Of a DNA stretch of 64,000 nt, positions 44,898 through 54,720 are shown one piece after another. Below the pieces are notes generated by a model. The model did no database searches and had not been told where the DNA came from. It was given only the letters and a program-made list of their open reading frames with translations. How positions within the stretch are numbered: position 1 is the first letter of the stretch; every line of letters starts with the position of its first letter. The stretch is from assembly GCF_003364255.1 (NCBI RefSeq), contig NZ_NXLR01000009.1:1-64000 (forward strand). The letters are read 5' to 3'. The position numbers and the translations under genes are program-made. This DNA is from Helicobacter marmotae (GTDB taxonomy: Bacteria; Campylobacterota; Campylobacteria; Campylobacterales; Helicobacteraceae).

Positions 44898-45617
44898 ATG
44901 GCACTTGATATTTACCCTGCGATAGATTTAAAAAATGGAAAAGCAGTGAGGCTTTTAAAAGGTGATATGGGGCGTGCAACTTTTTATGGAGAAGCCCTTG
45001 ATTTTGCAAAGAAGTTTGCGGATATGGGGGCAAAATATTTGCATATTGTTGATTTAGATGGTGCGATTGCCGGCTCGCCACAGAATCAAGAAGTGATAGA
45101 AAAGATTGTCAAAACCACATCGCTTAAAATACAGCTTGGCGGGGGGATTCGCAATGAGGAGACTATTAAAAGCTATTTAGAGATGGGCATAGCAAGGGTG
45201 ATACTTGGCTCTATTGCTATACATAATTGGGCGTTTGTGAAGCAAATGGCAGAAATTTATCCCATAGTGGTGGGCATTGATGCCCGCGAGGGTAGGGTAG
45301 CCGCACAGGGCTGGGTTGAGGAGAGCGGTGTGGATTCAAATGAGCTTGCTAGGAAATTTGCAGGAAGCCAAGTGCAAGCTATTATTTGCACAGATATTAA
45401 CCGCGATGGCGCACTTAGTGGCGTAAATATGCCCTTTGCGCAAGAGATTGCCTTGCATAGTGGTATTGACACTATTGCAAGCGGTGGATTTGCAAGTATG
45501 CGTGAGCTTGAAATGCTTGATTGTAATCCTCATATTAGCGGGGTGATTGTGGGAAAAGCATTCTATGAGGGTAGGATTAATCTCCAAGAAGCGTTCCAAC
45601 TTTTTTGCAATAAATAA
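44898..45617 (+). CDS. hisA: Phosphoribosylformimino-5-aminoimidazole carboxamide ribotide isomerase HisA
   Basis: 239 aa TIM-barrel. YPAIDLKNGKAVRLLKGDM (catalytic Asp), LHIVDLDGAIAGSPQN, IQLGGGIRNEETI, GIARVILGSIAI, ICTDINRDGALSGVN (catalytic Asp) and TIASGGFASMREL are HisA marks; HisF lacks this exact lead. Fourth step of histidine synthesis. No other his gene is near, so the pathway is dispersed. H. pylori lacks histidine synthesis, which argues for an enterohepatic species. Confidence 0.95.
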   Translation: MALDIYPAIDLKNGKAVRLLKGDMGRATFYGEALDFAKKFADMGAKYLHIVDLDGAIAGSPQNQEVIEKIVKTTSLKIQLGGGIRNEETIKSYLEMGIARVILGSIAIHNWAFVKQMAEIYPIVVGIDAREGRVAAQGWVEESGVDSNELARKFAGSQVQAIICTDINRDGALSGVNMPFAQEIALHSGIDTIASGGFASMRELEMLDCNPHISGVIVGKAFYEGRINLQEAFQLFCNK

Positions 45618-45715
45618 GAAATGATTTTTGCTAAAAAAATAAAAGGATTAATCTAACTTATGCAAAAGATATGTTAAAATACTACATAGTAGCCACTTTT
45701 AAAGAAGGAGATAAT

Positions 45716-46093
45716 TTGAAACTGCTGGTTGTTGATGATAGCTCTACAATGAGAAGGATTATAAAAAACACGCTCCAACGTTTGGGATATGAAGATATTT
45801 TAGAGGCTGAGCATGGCGTTGAAGCGTGGCAGATTATGGATACTACTGAGGGCATACAAATACTTATTACTGACTGGAATATGCCAGAAATGAATGGATT
45901 AGACTTAGTGAAAAAGGTGCGTTCTGATGAGCGATATACATCTATCCCTATTATTATGGTTACCACAGAAGGTGGTAAAGCGGAGGTAATTACCGCACTT
46001 AAGGCGGGGGTAAATAACTACATTGTAAAACCATTTACACCTCAAGTGCTTAAAGAAAAACTTGAAGTGGTGCTAGGCGTTAATGAAGATTAG
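45716..46093 (+). CDS. cheY: Chemotaxis response regulator CheY
   Basis: 125 aa from the TTG at 45716 with AAGGAG 5 nt upstream; the ATG at 45671 gives a foreign 15-residue extension. A single receiver domain: LLVVDDSSTMRRI (acidic pair), VLITDW-type phospho-acceptor in LITDWNMPEMNGLDLV, MVTTEGGKAEVITALKAG and NYIVKPFTP (Lys). It binds FliM to switch the motor. It opens the series cheY-prmA-ftsH-PSD-like-pssA. Confidence 0.96.
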   Translation: MKLLVVDDSSTMRRIIKNTLQRLGYEDILEAEHGVEAWQIMDTTEGIQILITDWNMPEMNGLDLVKKVRSDERYTSIPIIMVTTEGGKAEVITALKAGVNNYIVKPFTPQVLKEKLEVVLGVNED

Positions 46094-46105
46094 GCTTAAG
46101 ATTTT

Positions 46106-47077
46106 ATGTATGGATTGGATAAACAAACATATTGGGAGATTATTGTCCATCCGAGCAACTTTGTAGAATTATTCGCTGATTTTATCATTCAAAAAACTTC
46201 TTCTGCTATCGAATACAACGACATATCAGCACAATCTAACCCTTTTACCATTATCTACGATGAGCGTTCATGGCAGAGTGTGGGTTTTGATATTCTCCAA
46301 GCCAAACAAAGCACTCAATTAACGCAAATCATCGCTCGCCTAAGTAGAGATGAGGTTAATATTTTCTTATTGATACAATCAATCGAAGAATTTGCCTCTA
46401 GGTTGAGTGAGGTTATGCAGGAGGATGTGGGCTTTTGCTATCATATTGAGGAGAAGCACAATAGTGATTGGATAAAGGCATATCAAGATTCTATCCAGCC
46501 TCTGCGGTGCGGGAGATTCTATATCCGTCCTTCATGGGAAAAGCCCATTGAAGGCAAGGATAAAGACAAGGAAGAAATCATCATCGACCCAGCCCTTGCT
46601 TTTGGCTCTGGTCATCATGCGAGCACTTTTATGTGTCTTGAGTTTTTAAGCGCAATGGATCTTAAGGGGAAAACCTTGCTTGATGTGGGTTGTGGAAGTG
46701 GGATTTTGAGTATTGCTGCTTGCAAGTGCGGGGCGAAAGTCTTTGCATGTGATACTGATGAGTTTGCAATACAAGAGAGCAAGAAAAATGCAGCACTCAA
46801 CAACACTCATTTTGATACATTATGGCTAGGCAGCATTGATAAAGCCCCTCTTAGCACACCTCCAACCTATGATGTGATTGTTGTCAATATCGTGGCTTTT
46901 GTTGTGAAGCTTTTACACAACGATTTGCGCGCAAAATGTGCAAAAAATGGGCTTTTGATACTTTCTGGGATACTCGATGAATATAAATTTGATATAATAA
47001 ATTCATTTTATGATTTTAATGTGCTAGAAACTCGCTCTATTGATGGGTGGATAGCTCTAAGATTAACTTTGCAGTAA
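46106..47077 (+). CDS. prmA: Ribosomal protein L11 methyltransferase
   Basis: 323 aa. N-terminal substrate-binding region is followed by the SAM domain with IIDPALAFGSGHHASTFMCLEFL, LLDVGCGSGILSIAACKCGA, CDTDEFAIQESKKNAALN and YDVIVVNIVAFV. PrmA trimethylates ribosomal protein L11. Located 12 bp after cheY and 13 bp before ftsH, an arrangement conserved in Helicobacter as I recall. Confidence 0.93.
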   Translation: MYGLDKQTYWEIIVHPSNFVELFADFIIQKTSSAIEYNDISAQSNPFTIIYDERSWQSVGFDILQAKQSTQLTQIIARLSRDEVNIFLLIQSIEEFASRLSEVMQEDVGFCYHIEEKHNSDWIKAYQDSIQPLRCGRFYIRPSWEKPIEGKDKDKEEIIIDPALAFGSGHHASTFMCLEFLSAMDLKGKTLLDVGCGSGILSIAACKCGAKVFACDTDEFAIQESKKNAALNNTHFDTLWLGSIDKAPLSTPPTYDVIVVNIVAFVVKLLHNDLRAKCAKNGLLILSGILDEYKFDIINSFYDFNVLETRSIDGWIALRLTLQ

Positions 47078-47090
47078 ATAAAGGGACAAT

Positions 47091-48995
47091 ATGGAAAATC
47101 CTAATGATAAAAAACCACCATTTAAACAGAATCCTTTTCTTACCTTTGCTATTTTTGTGATACTCGCTTTGCTTTTGTTTAAATTATTTTCACCAAGTGG
47201 AGGAGATTCTTTCACGGATAGACTATTGGGTGGGAGTGTTACTAAAGAAATTACTTACAATGAGCTAAAAGAGCTTATCACAAGGGGTGAGATTGGCTCT
47301 GTAAGTATAGGACAGACTTATATCAAGGCATATTCTGCAAGTAGCTCGCCGCGGATTCTTTATACAACCAAAAAAGTTGCTGATTTAGGACTCGTGCCTT
47401 TACTTGATGAGAAAAAAATCGAATATAGTGGCTTTAGCGAAGGGAGCTTTTTAGGTGATTTAGTGAATATGCTTCTTCCCATTTTTATTATCCTTGCTTT
47501 GTGGATGTTCCTTACTGCACGTATGCAAAAGAGCATGGGCGGGGGGATTTTTGGTATGGGTAATGCTAAAAGGCTTGTAAATGCAGAGAAGCCTAAAGTA
47601 CGTTTTGATGATATGGCAGGAAATGCAGAGGCAAAAGAAGAGGTTGTAGAGATTGTAGATTTTTTAAAGTATCCCGAACGTTATGCTGCAGTGGGCGCTA
47701 AGATTCCAAGAGGAGTGCTTCTTGTGGGTCCTCCTGGAACGGGCAAAACACTTCTTGCAAAAGCGGTGGCTGGTGAAGCCAATGTGCCATTTTTCTCCAT
47801 GAGTGGAAGTAGCTTTATTGAGATGTTTGTGGGATTAGGTGCGAGCCGTGTAAGAGATTTGTTTGAAATGGCAAAAAAAGATGCACCTAGCATTATATTT
47901 ATTGATGAAATTGATGCAATCGGCAAAAGTCGCGCAGCTGGCAGTATGGTGGGCGGTAATGATGAAAGAGAGCAAACACTTAATCAACTTTTGGCAGAAA
48001 TGGATGGTTTTGGCTCAGAATCTGCTCCTGTTATTGTGCTTGCTGCGACCAATCGCCCTGAAATCCTTGACCCTGCGTTATTGCGACCCGGGCGCTTTGA
48101 TAGGCAAGTACTTGTAGATAAGCCCGATTTTGAAGGGCGTTTAGATATACTCAAAGTACATATTAAAAATGTAGCCCTAGCTCGAGATGTGGATTTGCAT
48201 GAAATTGCTAAATTTACTGCTGGGCTTGCGGGGGCAGATTTAGCAAACATTATCAATGAAGCCGCTCTTTTAGCAGGGAGAGAAAATAAAAAAGAGGTAA
48301 GCCAAAAACACCTCAAAGAGGCAGTGGAGCGAGGCATTGCTGGTTTAGAGAAAAAATCTCGCCGCATTTCTCCTAAGGAGAAAAAAATTGTTGCCTACCA
48401 TGAGAGCGGGCATGCTGTGGTATCTGAAATGACAAAGGGTGCTGATAGAGTAAATAAAGTATCTATCATTCCGCGTGGAATGGCTGCTCTTGGTTATACA
48501 TTGCACACACCTGAAGAGAATCGCTACCTTATGCAAAAGCATGAACTTATGGCAGAGGTTGATGTGCTTTTAGGCGGTCGTGCAGCTGAAGATGTGTTTT
48601 TGGGTGAGATTTCAACTGGGGCGAGCAATGACTTAGAACGCGCTACGGGTATTTTAAAGTCGATGATTAGTTACTATGGTATGACAGATGTCAGTGGTTT
48701 AATGGTGCTTGAAAAGCAACGCAATACTTTTCTTGGCGGTGGTGGAGCACAAAGAGAATTTAGCGAACAACTTGCACAAGAAATTGATACGCATATTAAA
48801 AAGACACTTGATGAACGCTATGCACATGTGAAAAAGATTCTGAGTGATTACAGAGATGCGATTGAAAATATGGTAAAAGAGCTTTTTGACAAGGAAGTTA
48901 TTGATGGTGCGCGGGTGCGGGAGATTATACAAGAGTATGAAGCAGAGCATAACTTGCAATCACGGCTTGTTCCACTTGAAGAAGAGGAAGAATAA
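47091..48995 (+). CDS. ftsH: ATP-dependent zinc metalloprotease FtsH
   Basis: 634 aa membrane-anchored AAA protease that degrades membrane and regulatory proteins. Two membrane segments (about 16-36 and 130-148) flank a periplasmic domain. The AAA module has GPPGTGKT (about 213-220), Walker [12 protein letters not shown] and the second region of homology [18 protein letters not shown]. The zinc site is HESGH near residue 437, with the third ligand in the region [11 protein letters not shown]-terminus acidic (LEEEEE). Confidence 0.97.
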   Translation: MENPNDKKPPFKQNPFLTFAIFVILALLLFKLFSPSGGDSFTDRLLGGSVTKEITYNELKELITRGEIGSVSIGQTYIKAYSASSSPRILYTTKKVADLGLVPLLDEKKIEYSGFSEGSFLGDLVNMLLPIFIILALWMFLTARMQKSMGGGIFGMGNAKRLVNAEKPKVRFDDMAGNAEAKEEVVEIVDFLKYPERYAAVGAKIPRGVLLVGPPGTGKTLLAKAVAGEANVPFFSMSGSSFIEMFVGLGASRVRDLFEMAKKDAPSIIFIDEIDAIGKSRAAGSMVGGNDEREQTLNQLLAEMDGFGSESAPVIVLAATNRPEILDPALLRPGRFDRQVLVDKPDFEGRLDILKVHIKNVALARDVDLHEIAKFTAGLAGADLANIINEAALLAGRENKKEVSQKHLKEAVERGIAGLEKKSRRISPKEKKIVAYHESGHAVVSEMTKGADRVNKVSIIPRGMAALGYTLHTPEENRYLMQKHELMAEVDVLLGGRAAEDVFLGEISTGASNDLERATGILKSMISYYGMTDVSGLMVLEKQRNTFLGGGGAQREFSEQLAQEIDTHIKKTLDERYAHVKKILSDYRDAIENMVKELFDKEVIDGARVREIIQEYEAEHNLQSRLVPLEEEEE

Positions 48996-49004
48996 GGAGA
49001 GCTT

Positions 49005-49646
49005 ATGACAACTACACAAATTATTGCAAAGCAAGGCTGGTTGGGTGCGTTGATATTGCTTATAGCCTTTTTATTAATGGTGTTTTTTGATTGGGATAGT
49101 GCTGCATTGATATTGTTCATAGCACTTGTGCTATGGCTAGTGATGTTTCGGAATCCAGAGCGCATACCAAGCAGTGAGGAAGAGAATGTGTTTGTTTCTC
49201 CAGTAGATGGAATTGTAAGAGATATTAATGTAGGTAATGCAGAAATAAGAATACTCATTGAAACGCGTTTTATTGATGTAGGTGTAATACGCGCTCCATG
49301 CGATGTTTTACAAAGCAAGTGTTATGAGAAAAAGGGTCTTAGTCTTACATATTGCAGCAAGGATAAACGCGAGGTGCTTAATGCATTTATGGAGTTTGAA
49401 AGTTTGCAAAATAGAGCATTTTCTATGAAGTTTTATCCTATCTTTTTCTCCTCTAGCGAGTTGTTTATTTCTGATAATTTAGATATGGGAGAACGTATAG
49501 GCTTTATGAAAGCGGGTATGACGCATATTATTATCCCCTTAAAGGGCAAAAAATCCACACAATCTAGCGAAGTAGAAATCAAAGTAGGCATTGGCGATAG
49601 AGTAAGGGCATTGCAGAGTGTCATAGGGTATTTTCATGAAGTTTAA
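49005..49646 (+). CDS. Phosphatidylserine decarboxylase-like protein lacking catalytic residues
   Basis: 213 aa with two adjacent membrane segments (about 12-48) followed by a PSD-like domain: FRNPERIPSSEEENVFVSPVDGIVRDI and GERIGFMKAGMTHIIIPLKG. In true decarboxylases the DVH block and a Gly-Ser near the C-terminus (self-cleaved to the pyruvoyl group) are essential. Here they are DVG (about 91-93) and GM (171-172), so it should not mature or decarboxylate. It lies between ftsH and pssA, overlaps pssA by 11 bp, and may regulate or anchor lipid synthesis. A functional PSD would lie elsewhere. Confidence 0.75.
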   Translation: MTTTQIIAKQGWLGALILLIAFLLMVFFDWDSAALILFIALVLWLVMFRNPERIPSSEEENVFVSPVDGIVRDINVGNAEIRILIETRFIDVGVIRAPCDVLQSKCYEKKGLSLTYCSKDKREVLNAFMEFESLQNRAFSMKFYPIFFSSSELFISDNLDMGERIGFMKAGMTHIIIPLKGKKSTQSSEVEIKVGIGDRVRALQSVIGYFHEV

Positions 49647-50364
49647 CCCCCTTTTTATCTTGCCTAATCTTTTCACTGCCGGAAGCATTTTTTTGGGTAT
49701 TGTAAGTATTGTTTATGCTTCAAAGGCAAATTTTGAAATGGCTTGCTGGTTGATTTTAATCTCAATGATACTTGATGGGCTTGATGGTAGAGTAGCAAGA
49801 CTTACCAATACTACCAGCAAGTTTGGTGTGGAGTTTGATTCACTTGCTGATATAGTGGCATTTGGTGTATCACCCGCCCTTTTGCTTTATTTTTACATTG
49901 GTGCGGATTATGGACGTTTGGGTATGGGTATCTCGGCGATTTTTGTCATACTTGGAGCAGTGAGATTAGCAAGATTCAATATCACTTCAAGCTCTGAACC
50001 AAACTTTTTTATAGGATTGCCCATTCCTTCTGCTGCACTTATTGTGATGTTATGGGTGCTTGTCGATTTGAAGTATGAATTTATTAAAACATATGGTTAT
50101 GAATATATCATGTTATGTGCGAGTTTTGTTATAAGTATTCTTATGGTGAGTAATATTCGCTATCCCAGTTTTAAGAAAATGCAGTGGAATTTTAAATCTT
50201 TTATTCTTCTTATAGTGATTCTTGGTGTGATTTATGTCAATCCCCAAGAGATTCTATGTGCATTAATGAGTGCGTATGTGGTCTATGGTATAGTGCGTTG
50301 GATAGCGATTGTGCTTAAAATGCGTTTGAGCACAAAATCTAGCCCGCGAAGCAATGGTGCATAA
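49636..50364 (+). CDS. pssA: CDP-diacylglycerol--serine O-phosphatidyltransferase
   Basis: 242 aa membrane enzyme making phosphatidylserine. The CDP-alcohol phosphotransferase motif is complete: DGLDGRVARLTNTTSKFG then EFDSLAD, matching DGx2ARx8Gx3Dx3D. Six to eight hydrophobic helices, start NPLFILPNLFTAGSIFLGI. The coding region overlaps the preceding PSD-like gene by 11 bp, indicating coupled translation of a phospholipid head-group pair. Confidence 0.94.
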   Translation: MKFNPLFILPNLFTAGSIFLGIVSIVYASKANFEMACWLILISMILDGLDGRVARLTNTTSKFGVEFDSLADIVAFGVSPALLLYFYIGADYGRLGMGISAIFVILGAVRLARFNITSSSEPNFFIGLPIPSAALIVMLWVLVDLKYEFIKTYGYEYIMLCASFVISILMVSNIRYPSFKKMQWNFKSFILLIVILGVIYVNPQEILCALMSAYVVYGIVRWIAIVLKMRLSTKSSPRSNGA

Positions 50365-50419
50365 AGTTAGATTTAGTGATTTTATGTTAGAGTAAGCTAT
50401 CTTTAAATTGAGGTGTGAT

Positions 50420-51385
50420 ATGTCTAAAACGAGTATGGCAAAGATTGACCAAGTAACAAGCCTTCATAAAAATAATGAATTACAACTTCTTTGTTTTCGT
50501 TTAGAAAAAGGTAAAGATTTATATGCTGTTAATGTTTTTAAAATTCGAGAAGTTATTAAATATAGCGGTGCGCTCACGGTTGTTACACATGAAAATAATA
50601 GTCTCGTGGAAGGCTTGATTACCATTCGTGAATTAACTATCCCGCTTATTGATATGCGCAAGTGGTTTTATTATGATAGTAGCAATAAGGGAAAGAATCT
50701 ACGCGATTATGGGGTAAAAAGAGCTGCGGGTGAGGAAGACATTATTATGATTTGTGAGTTTTCTCGCTGGACTATTGGTGTGAGAATCTACGAAGCAGAT
50801 AGAATCTTAAACAAGAAATGGACAGAAATAGAGCAAGGCGTTGGCGTTGGTGGTGGAGGTCATAATGGCAAGCTTGTAAGTAGGACGCGCTATTTTGACG
50901 GACGTTTAGTGCAGGTTGTGGATATTGAAAAAATGCTTATTGATGTATTCCCATGGATTGAAAAAGACAAAGAAGAGGGTATTGCTAAAATTTCTCAAGT
51001 TCAGACAAGTAAAAGCATACTGCTTGCAGATGATAGCCCAACGGTGTTGCGCACAATGCAGCTTATTTTAAATAAGCTAGGAGTGGTTCATCATGATTTT
51101 ATTAATGGGAAGCATTTGCTTGATTATCTTTTTGCACCCACTACAGATATTAACTCCGTAGGTATGATTATCACAGACCTTGAAATGCCAGAAGCAAGCG
51201 GTTTTGAGGTGATTAAACAAGTGAAGGGAAATCCAGCTACCGCACATTTGCCTATTGTTGTGAATTCTTCTATGAGCGGCAGTAGCAATGAAGATATGGC
51301 TCGCTCACTTGATGCAGATGATTTTATCTCAAAATCAAATCCCGTAGAAATTGAAGCTGCAGTAAGACGTTTTGCCCTTAAATAA
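50420..51385 (+). CDS. cheV: Chemotaxis coupling protein CheV
   Basis: 321 aa from the ATG at 50420 (GAGG upstream; a TTG at 50408 is less likely). An N-terminal CheW-like domain (LQLLCFRLEKGKDLYAVNVFKIREVI, GLITIRELTIPLIDMRKW) is fused to a C-terminal receiver domain (SILLADDSPTVLR, MIITDLEMPEASGFEVI, FISKSNPVEIE). CheV couples receptors to CheA and is itself phosphorylated. Position before nspC and 321-aa size match CheV1 of H. pylori (HP0019-HP0020 order). Confidence 0.94.
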   Translation: MSKTSMAKIDQVTSLHKNNELQLLCFRLEKGKDLYAVNVFKIREVIKYSGALTVVTHENNSLVEGLITIRELTIPLIDMRKWFYYDSSNKGKNLRDYGVKRAAGEEDIIMICEFSRWTIGVRIYEADRILNKKWTEIEQGVGVGGGGHNGKLVSRTRYFDGRLVQVVDIEKMLIDVFPWIEKDKEEGIAKISQVQTSKSILLADDSPTVLRTMQLILNKLGVVHHDFINGKHLLDYLFAPTTDINSVGMIITDLEMPEASGFEVIKQVKGNPATAHLPIVVNSSMSGSSNEDMARSLDADDFISKSNPVEIEAAVRRFALK

Positions 51386-51386
51386 G

Positions 51387-52601
51387 ATGAGATCCCCATC
51401 TACACTTTTTGCTATTCCTTCTCCAGCCTATGTGCTAGAAGAAGAGAAGCTTAATGCCAACCTTGCTCTATTAGATTCTATTCAGCGACAAAGTGGAGCT
51501 AAGATTCTTCTTGCATTAAAGGGCTATGCGTTTTGGCGTGCATTTGATAGACTTAAGGCTACTTTAAGCGGTAGTACAGCGAGTGGCTTGTATGAGGCAC
51601 GATTAGGCTATGAAGAGATAGGAGGTCGCGAGGAAAATAAAGAAATATGCGTTTTCTCCCCTGCGTATAAGCTTAAAGAAATGCAGCAGATTGTGCAATA
51701 TGCTACACATATTATTTTTAATTCCTTTACCCAATGGCAAACTTTTAAGCCACTCATAGACACTACAAACCAAGCATTAAGAGATAAGAATCTCGCTCCT
51801 ATTGAGGTAGGCTTACGGGTTAATCCACTTTATAGCGAGGTAGAGCCGCCTATTTATAACCCCTGCATAGCGGGCTCACGTTTGGGCATTACCCCTAAAG
51901 CTTTTAGCGAGGGTGTGGCAAGCTATGGTTTGGATGGCATTAGTGGGCTACATTTTCACACGCATTGTGAGCAAGATAGCACTGCATTAGAGCGGACTTT
52001 GCCATATTTTGAAAAACATTTTGCCAAATACATTCCGGGTAAAAAGTGGATTAATTTTGGCGGAGGTCATCATATTACGCGAGCAGATTATAATCGCGAC
52101 TTGCTTATTAAGCTTATTAGAGACTTTAGGGCAAAGTATGATGTGGAAGTTTTTTTAGAGCCCGGCGAGGCTGTTGGCTGGGGCGTTGGATTCTTAATCG
52201 GGGAGGTTGTAGATATTGTCTATAATGAAATGTCCATAGCCATACTTGATGTGAGTGCTTCTGCACATATGCCAGATTGCCTTGAAATGCCCTATCGCCC
52301 AAATCTCACAAAACTCTCTGCTAATGGCTTAGAATCTGATAAAGGCATAGGGGTAGGAGAGTATGCTTATCGCTTGGGCGGTCCTACATGTTTAGCTGGA
52401 GATGTGATAGGGGATTATAGCTTTGATACGCCCTTAAATGTGGGCGATAGAGTGATTTTTGAGGATATGCTCCATTATAGTATTGTGAAAAATAATACCT
52501 TTAATGGTGTGCCACTTCCCTGCCTTGGTATGATTGGCACACAAGGGGTTTGGCGCTTGCTTAAAAGCTTTGACTATATGGATTACAAACAAAGAAATTA
52601 A
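51387..52601 (+). CDS. nspC: Carboxynorspermidine decarboxylase
   Basis: 404 aa from the ATG at 51387, one base after the cheV stop. PLP-dependent group IV decarboxylase fold: PSPAYVLEEEKLNANLALLDSI, ILLALKGYAFW (PLP Lys), ASGLYEARLGYEEIGG, GLRVNPLYSEVEPPIYNP, LHFHTHCEQD, WINFGGGHHIT, FLEPGEAVGWGVGFL and RLGGPTCLAGDVIGDY (active-site Cys). It makes spermidine or norspermidine from the carboxylated precursor. Partner carboxynorspermidine dehydrogenase is not in the window. Confidence 0.94.
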   Translation: MRSPSTLFAIPSPAYVLEEEKLNANLALLDSIQRQSGAKILLALKGYAFWRAFDRLKATLSGSTASGLYEARLGYEEIGGREENKEICVFSPAYKLKEMQQIVQYATHIIFNSFTQWQTFKPLIDTTNQALRDKNLAPIEVGLRVNPLYSEVEPPIYNPCIAGSRLGITPKAFSEGVASYGLDGISGLHFHTHCEQDSTALERTLPYFEKHFAKYIPGKKWINFGGGHHITRADYNRDLLIKLIRDFRAKYDVEVFLEPGEAVGWGVGFLIGEVVDIVYNEMSIAILDVSASAHMPDCLEMPYRPNLTKLSANGLESDKGIGVGEYAYRLGGPTCLAGDVIGDYSFDTPLNVGDRVIFEDMLHYSIVKNNTFNGVPLPCLGMIGTQGVWRLLKSFDYMDYKQRN

Positions 52602-53591
52602 ATGATAAATTTTAACAATCTGCTTATGCTAGCCCCTCTTGCAGGATATACAGATTTGCCCTTTCGTAGTGTGGTTAAGGGCTTTGGTGTGGATATTACC
52701 GTGAGTGAGATGATAAGCTCTCATGCTCTTGTTTATAATAATATGCACACACTCAAAATGATTGAAAAAACACAAGAAGAGCAGCCCTATAGCGTGCAAA
52801 TCTCTGGCTCAAAAGAAGAGATTGTTATTCAGGCAGTGGAGATTTTAAATGCCCAAACAGGGATTGATATTATTGATTTAAATTGTGGTTGCCCCGCCCC
52901 TAAGGTCGCTAATCATGGCAATGGCAGCGGTTTGCTTAGAGATTTAAAGCTCCTTGTGAAAATCGCTAATCTCATCAAAGAGAAAGCAAAAACGCCCTAC
53001 ACAAGCCTGAAACTTCGCTTGGGGTTTGATAAAAAGATTCCCCATGAGATCGCCCAAGCCCTTAAAGATGTGTCCTCTGATTTTGTTGTGATACATGGGC
53101 GCACACGTGCAGATGGGTATAAAAAAGACAGAATCGATTATGACGCGATAGCTTATATTAAAAGTCAAGTTTCCATCCCTGTAATTGCTAATGGTGAAAT
53201 TGATAATCTCCATAAAGCAAAGCAGGTCATTAATCACACAGGAGCAAATGGCGTGATGATAGGCAGGGCAGCCATTAGCTCTCCTTGGATCTTTTGGCAG
53301 ATTAAGCATAATACGGAGGAGATTCCACCAATTGTGAAAAAAGAGCTCGTGTTAAAGCATTTTGAGAAAATGGTGGAATTTTATGGAGAACGTGGGGCGA
53401 TTATCTTCCGTAAAAATCTTCATGCTTATGCCAAAGGGCATGAGGGGGCAAGCGAGTTTCGAAACCTCGTCAATAGCTTAGAAAATGTGCATGAAATGAA
53501 GTCTCACATAGAGCAGTTTTTCTCACATCATCAAATGGTAGAGCATAGTTTCCCCCAACTTGTGCATTTAAATAAAAGGACAAGCCAATGA
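52602..53591 (+). CDS. dusB: tRNA-dihydrouridine synthase
   Basis: 329 aa FMN enzyme reducing uridines in tRNA D-loops. LAPLAGYTDLPFRSVVKGFG, YSVQISGSKEEIVIQAVEIL, GIDIIDLNCGCPAPKVANHGNG (catalytic Cys), SLKLRLGF, VVIHGRTRADGYKKDRI and IPVIANGEIDNLHKAKQVI with GVMIGRAAISSPWIFWQI are typical. A DusB-type assignment is favoured for epsilonproteobacteria, but subtypes overlap. Start abuts the nspC stop. Confidence 0.9.
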   Translation: MINFNNLLMLAPLAGYTDLPFRSVVKGFGVDITVSEMISSHALVYNNMHTLKMIEKTQEEQPYSVQISGSKEEIVIQAVEILNAQTGIDIIDLNCGCPAPKVANHGNGSGLLRDLKLLVKIANLIKEKAKTPYTSLKLRLGFDKKIPHEIAQALKDVSSDFVVIHGRTRADGYKKDRIDYDAIAYIKSQVSIPVIANGEIDNLHKAKQVINHTGANGVMIGRAAISSPWIFWQIKHNTEEIPPIVKKELVLKHFEKMVEFYGERGAIIFRKNLHAYAKGHEGASEFRNLVNSLENVHEMKSHIEQFFSHHQMVEHSFPQLVHLNKRTSQ

Positions 53592-54295
53592 AAAGGCTTT
53601 TTTTAGTCTTTTGTATGCTTATTGGCTGGGCAGATGAGCCAAATGTGCAAAATAGTTCTTTGCTTGCAAGCATACGTGGTGCGGATTCTGAATTTTATCA
53701 AGGTGTGGTTATGTGGGTGAAAAATAGCGATGAAGCGAGTAAATTTTTAGAGAGTGCTTGCCAGAAGCGCCACCCCGGAGCATGCCTCTATTTAGGTAAT
53801 TACTATGAGATAAAATCTCAAGATAAACGCGATTCACAAGCCAATCTTCTCAAATCCCAGCAATATTATCAAAAAGGCTATGAGAACAGCCTAGAGGCAT
53901 GTAAAGATGGGGGTGTTGAATGGTGCACTATACAAGCAGTTGCCCTCATTGATGGGCGAGGTGTGGCAAAAGATATTGCCAAAGGCATGGAATATTTGCA
54001 CATTATGTGTGATCACAATATGGAAAATGCGTGTTTTATGTTGGGGTCGTATTATTTTTATGGCACAAATGTAGAGAAAGATTTGCAAAAGGCAGAGGAG
54101 TTTAATCACAAGGCATTGGAGCTAGATTCTAAGGCGTGTGATGAGCGTAAAATGTATGCGTGTATTCTAAGTGCGGAGATTTATCAACAAGGCTTGAGTG
54201 TGGATATGGACTTGCCTAAGGCAAAAGATTTTTATCATCGTGCGTGCAAGCTAGGGAATCAATTTGCCTGCGATTATGTGCAAAAATTGAAATAA
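53588..54295 (+). CDS. Sel1-like repeat (Hcp-type) secreted protein
   Basis: 235 aa. A short signal peptide (MKRLFLVFCMLIGWA) precedes Sel1/SLR repeats: ACQKRHPGACLYLGNYYEI, MEYLHIMCDHNMENACFMLGSYYFYG, KACDERKMYACILSAEIYQQG and KDFYHRACKLGNQFACDYV. Cysteine pairs at regular spacing within repeats form the disulphide-linked Hcp fold of Helicobacter cysteine-rich proteins, which are exported and may meet the host. Substrate and receptor unknown. It overlaps dusB by 4 bp. Confidence 0.85.
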   Translation: MKRLFLVFCMLIGWADEPNVQNSSLLASIRGADSEFYQGVVMWVKNSDEASKFLESACQKRHPGACLYLGNYYEIKSQDKRDSQANLLKSQQYYQKGYENSLEACKDGGVEWCTIQAVALIDGRGVAKDIAKGMEYLHIMCDHNMENACFMLGSYYFYGTNVEKDLQKAEEFNHKALELDSKACDERKMYACILSAEIYQQGLSVDMDLPKAKDFYHRACKLGNQFACDYVQKLK

Positions 54296-54339
54296 ATATA
54301 CCCAAAAGGCTTTTGCTCTCATTTAGTTTGCTAGGGAAT

Positions 54340-54720
54340 CTTAAGGCTTTGTCGCCCTCTAGTGTGAAGCCAATAAACTCCCTTAGAGTTACCAAAAAGT
54401 GCGACTAGTGATTCCTTTGTGAATTCTTCGGTCAGGCTTTGCTTTCCCTCTAGAGATGACAAACTAGAACTTCTCTTGCGGGTAGCCAACTTTGTCATAC
54501 TCAACCCCATGCAATAGGTGAAGAATCTCTATTTGGAATTACTAACGACTCTCTAAGTTTGTCATGTCTAGAGGGAGTATGAAATATGACCGAAGAATCT
54601 CTACTCGATTTACTATAAAGTCAGCCACTTTGTTATGTCTTTACCCTTTAGGGTGAAGAATCTCTGTTGTCCGCTAAAGACTCGAGTAGAGATTCTTTAG
54701 CCTTGCACGAGGGATAACAA
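54340..54720. repeat. Cluster of palindromic repeat units
   Basis: Visible pieces: TTTGTCGCCCTCTAGTG (about 54348), core ACCAAAAAGTGCGACTAGTG then ATTC (54391-54414), GAATTCTTCGG (54422), GATGACAAAC (about 54456), TTTGTCATACTC with GGTGAAGAATCTC (54493-54530), TACTAACGACTCTC with TTTGTCATGTC and CCGAAGAATCTC (54540-54601), GCCACTTTGTTATGTC with a CCCTTTAGGG hairpin and GAAGAATCTC (54624-54664). A perfect 16-bp inverted repeat (54593-54608 with 54682-54697) brackets the last unit. Confidence 0.8.
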
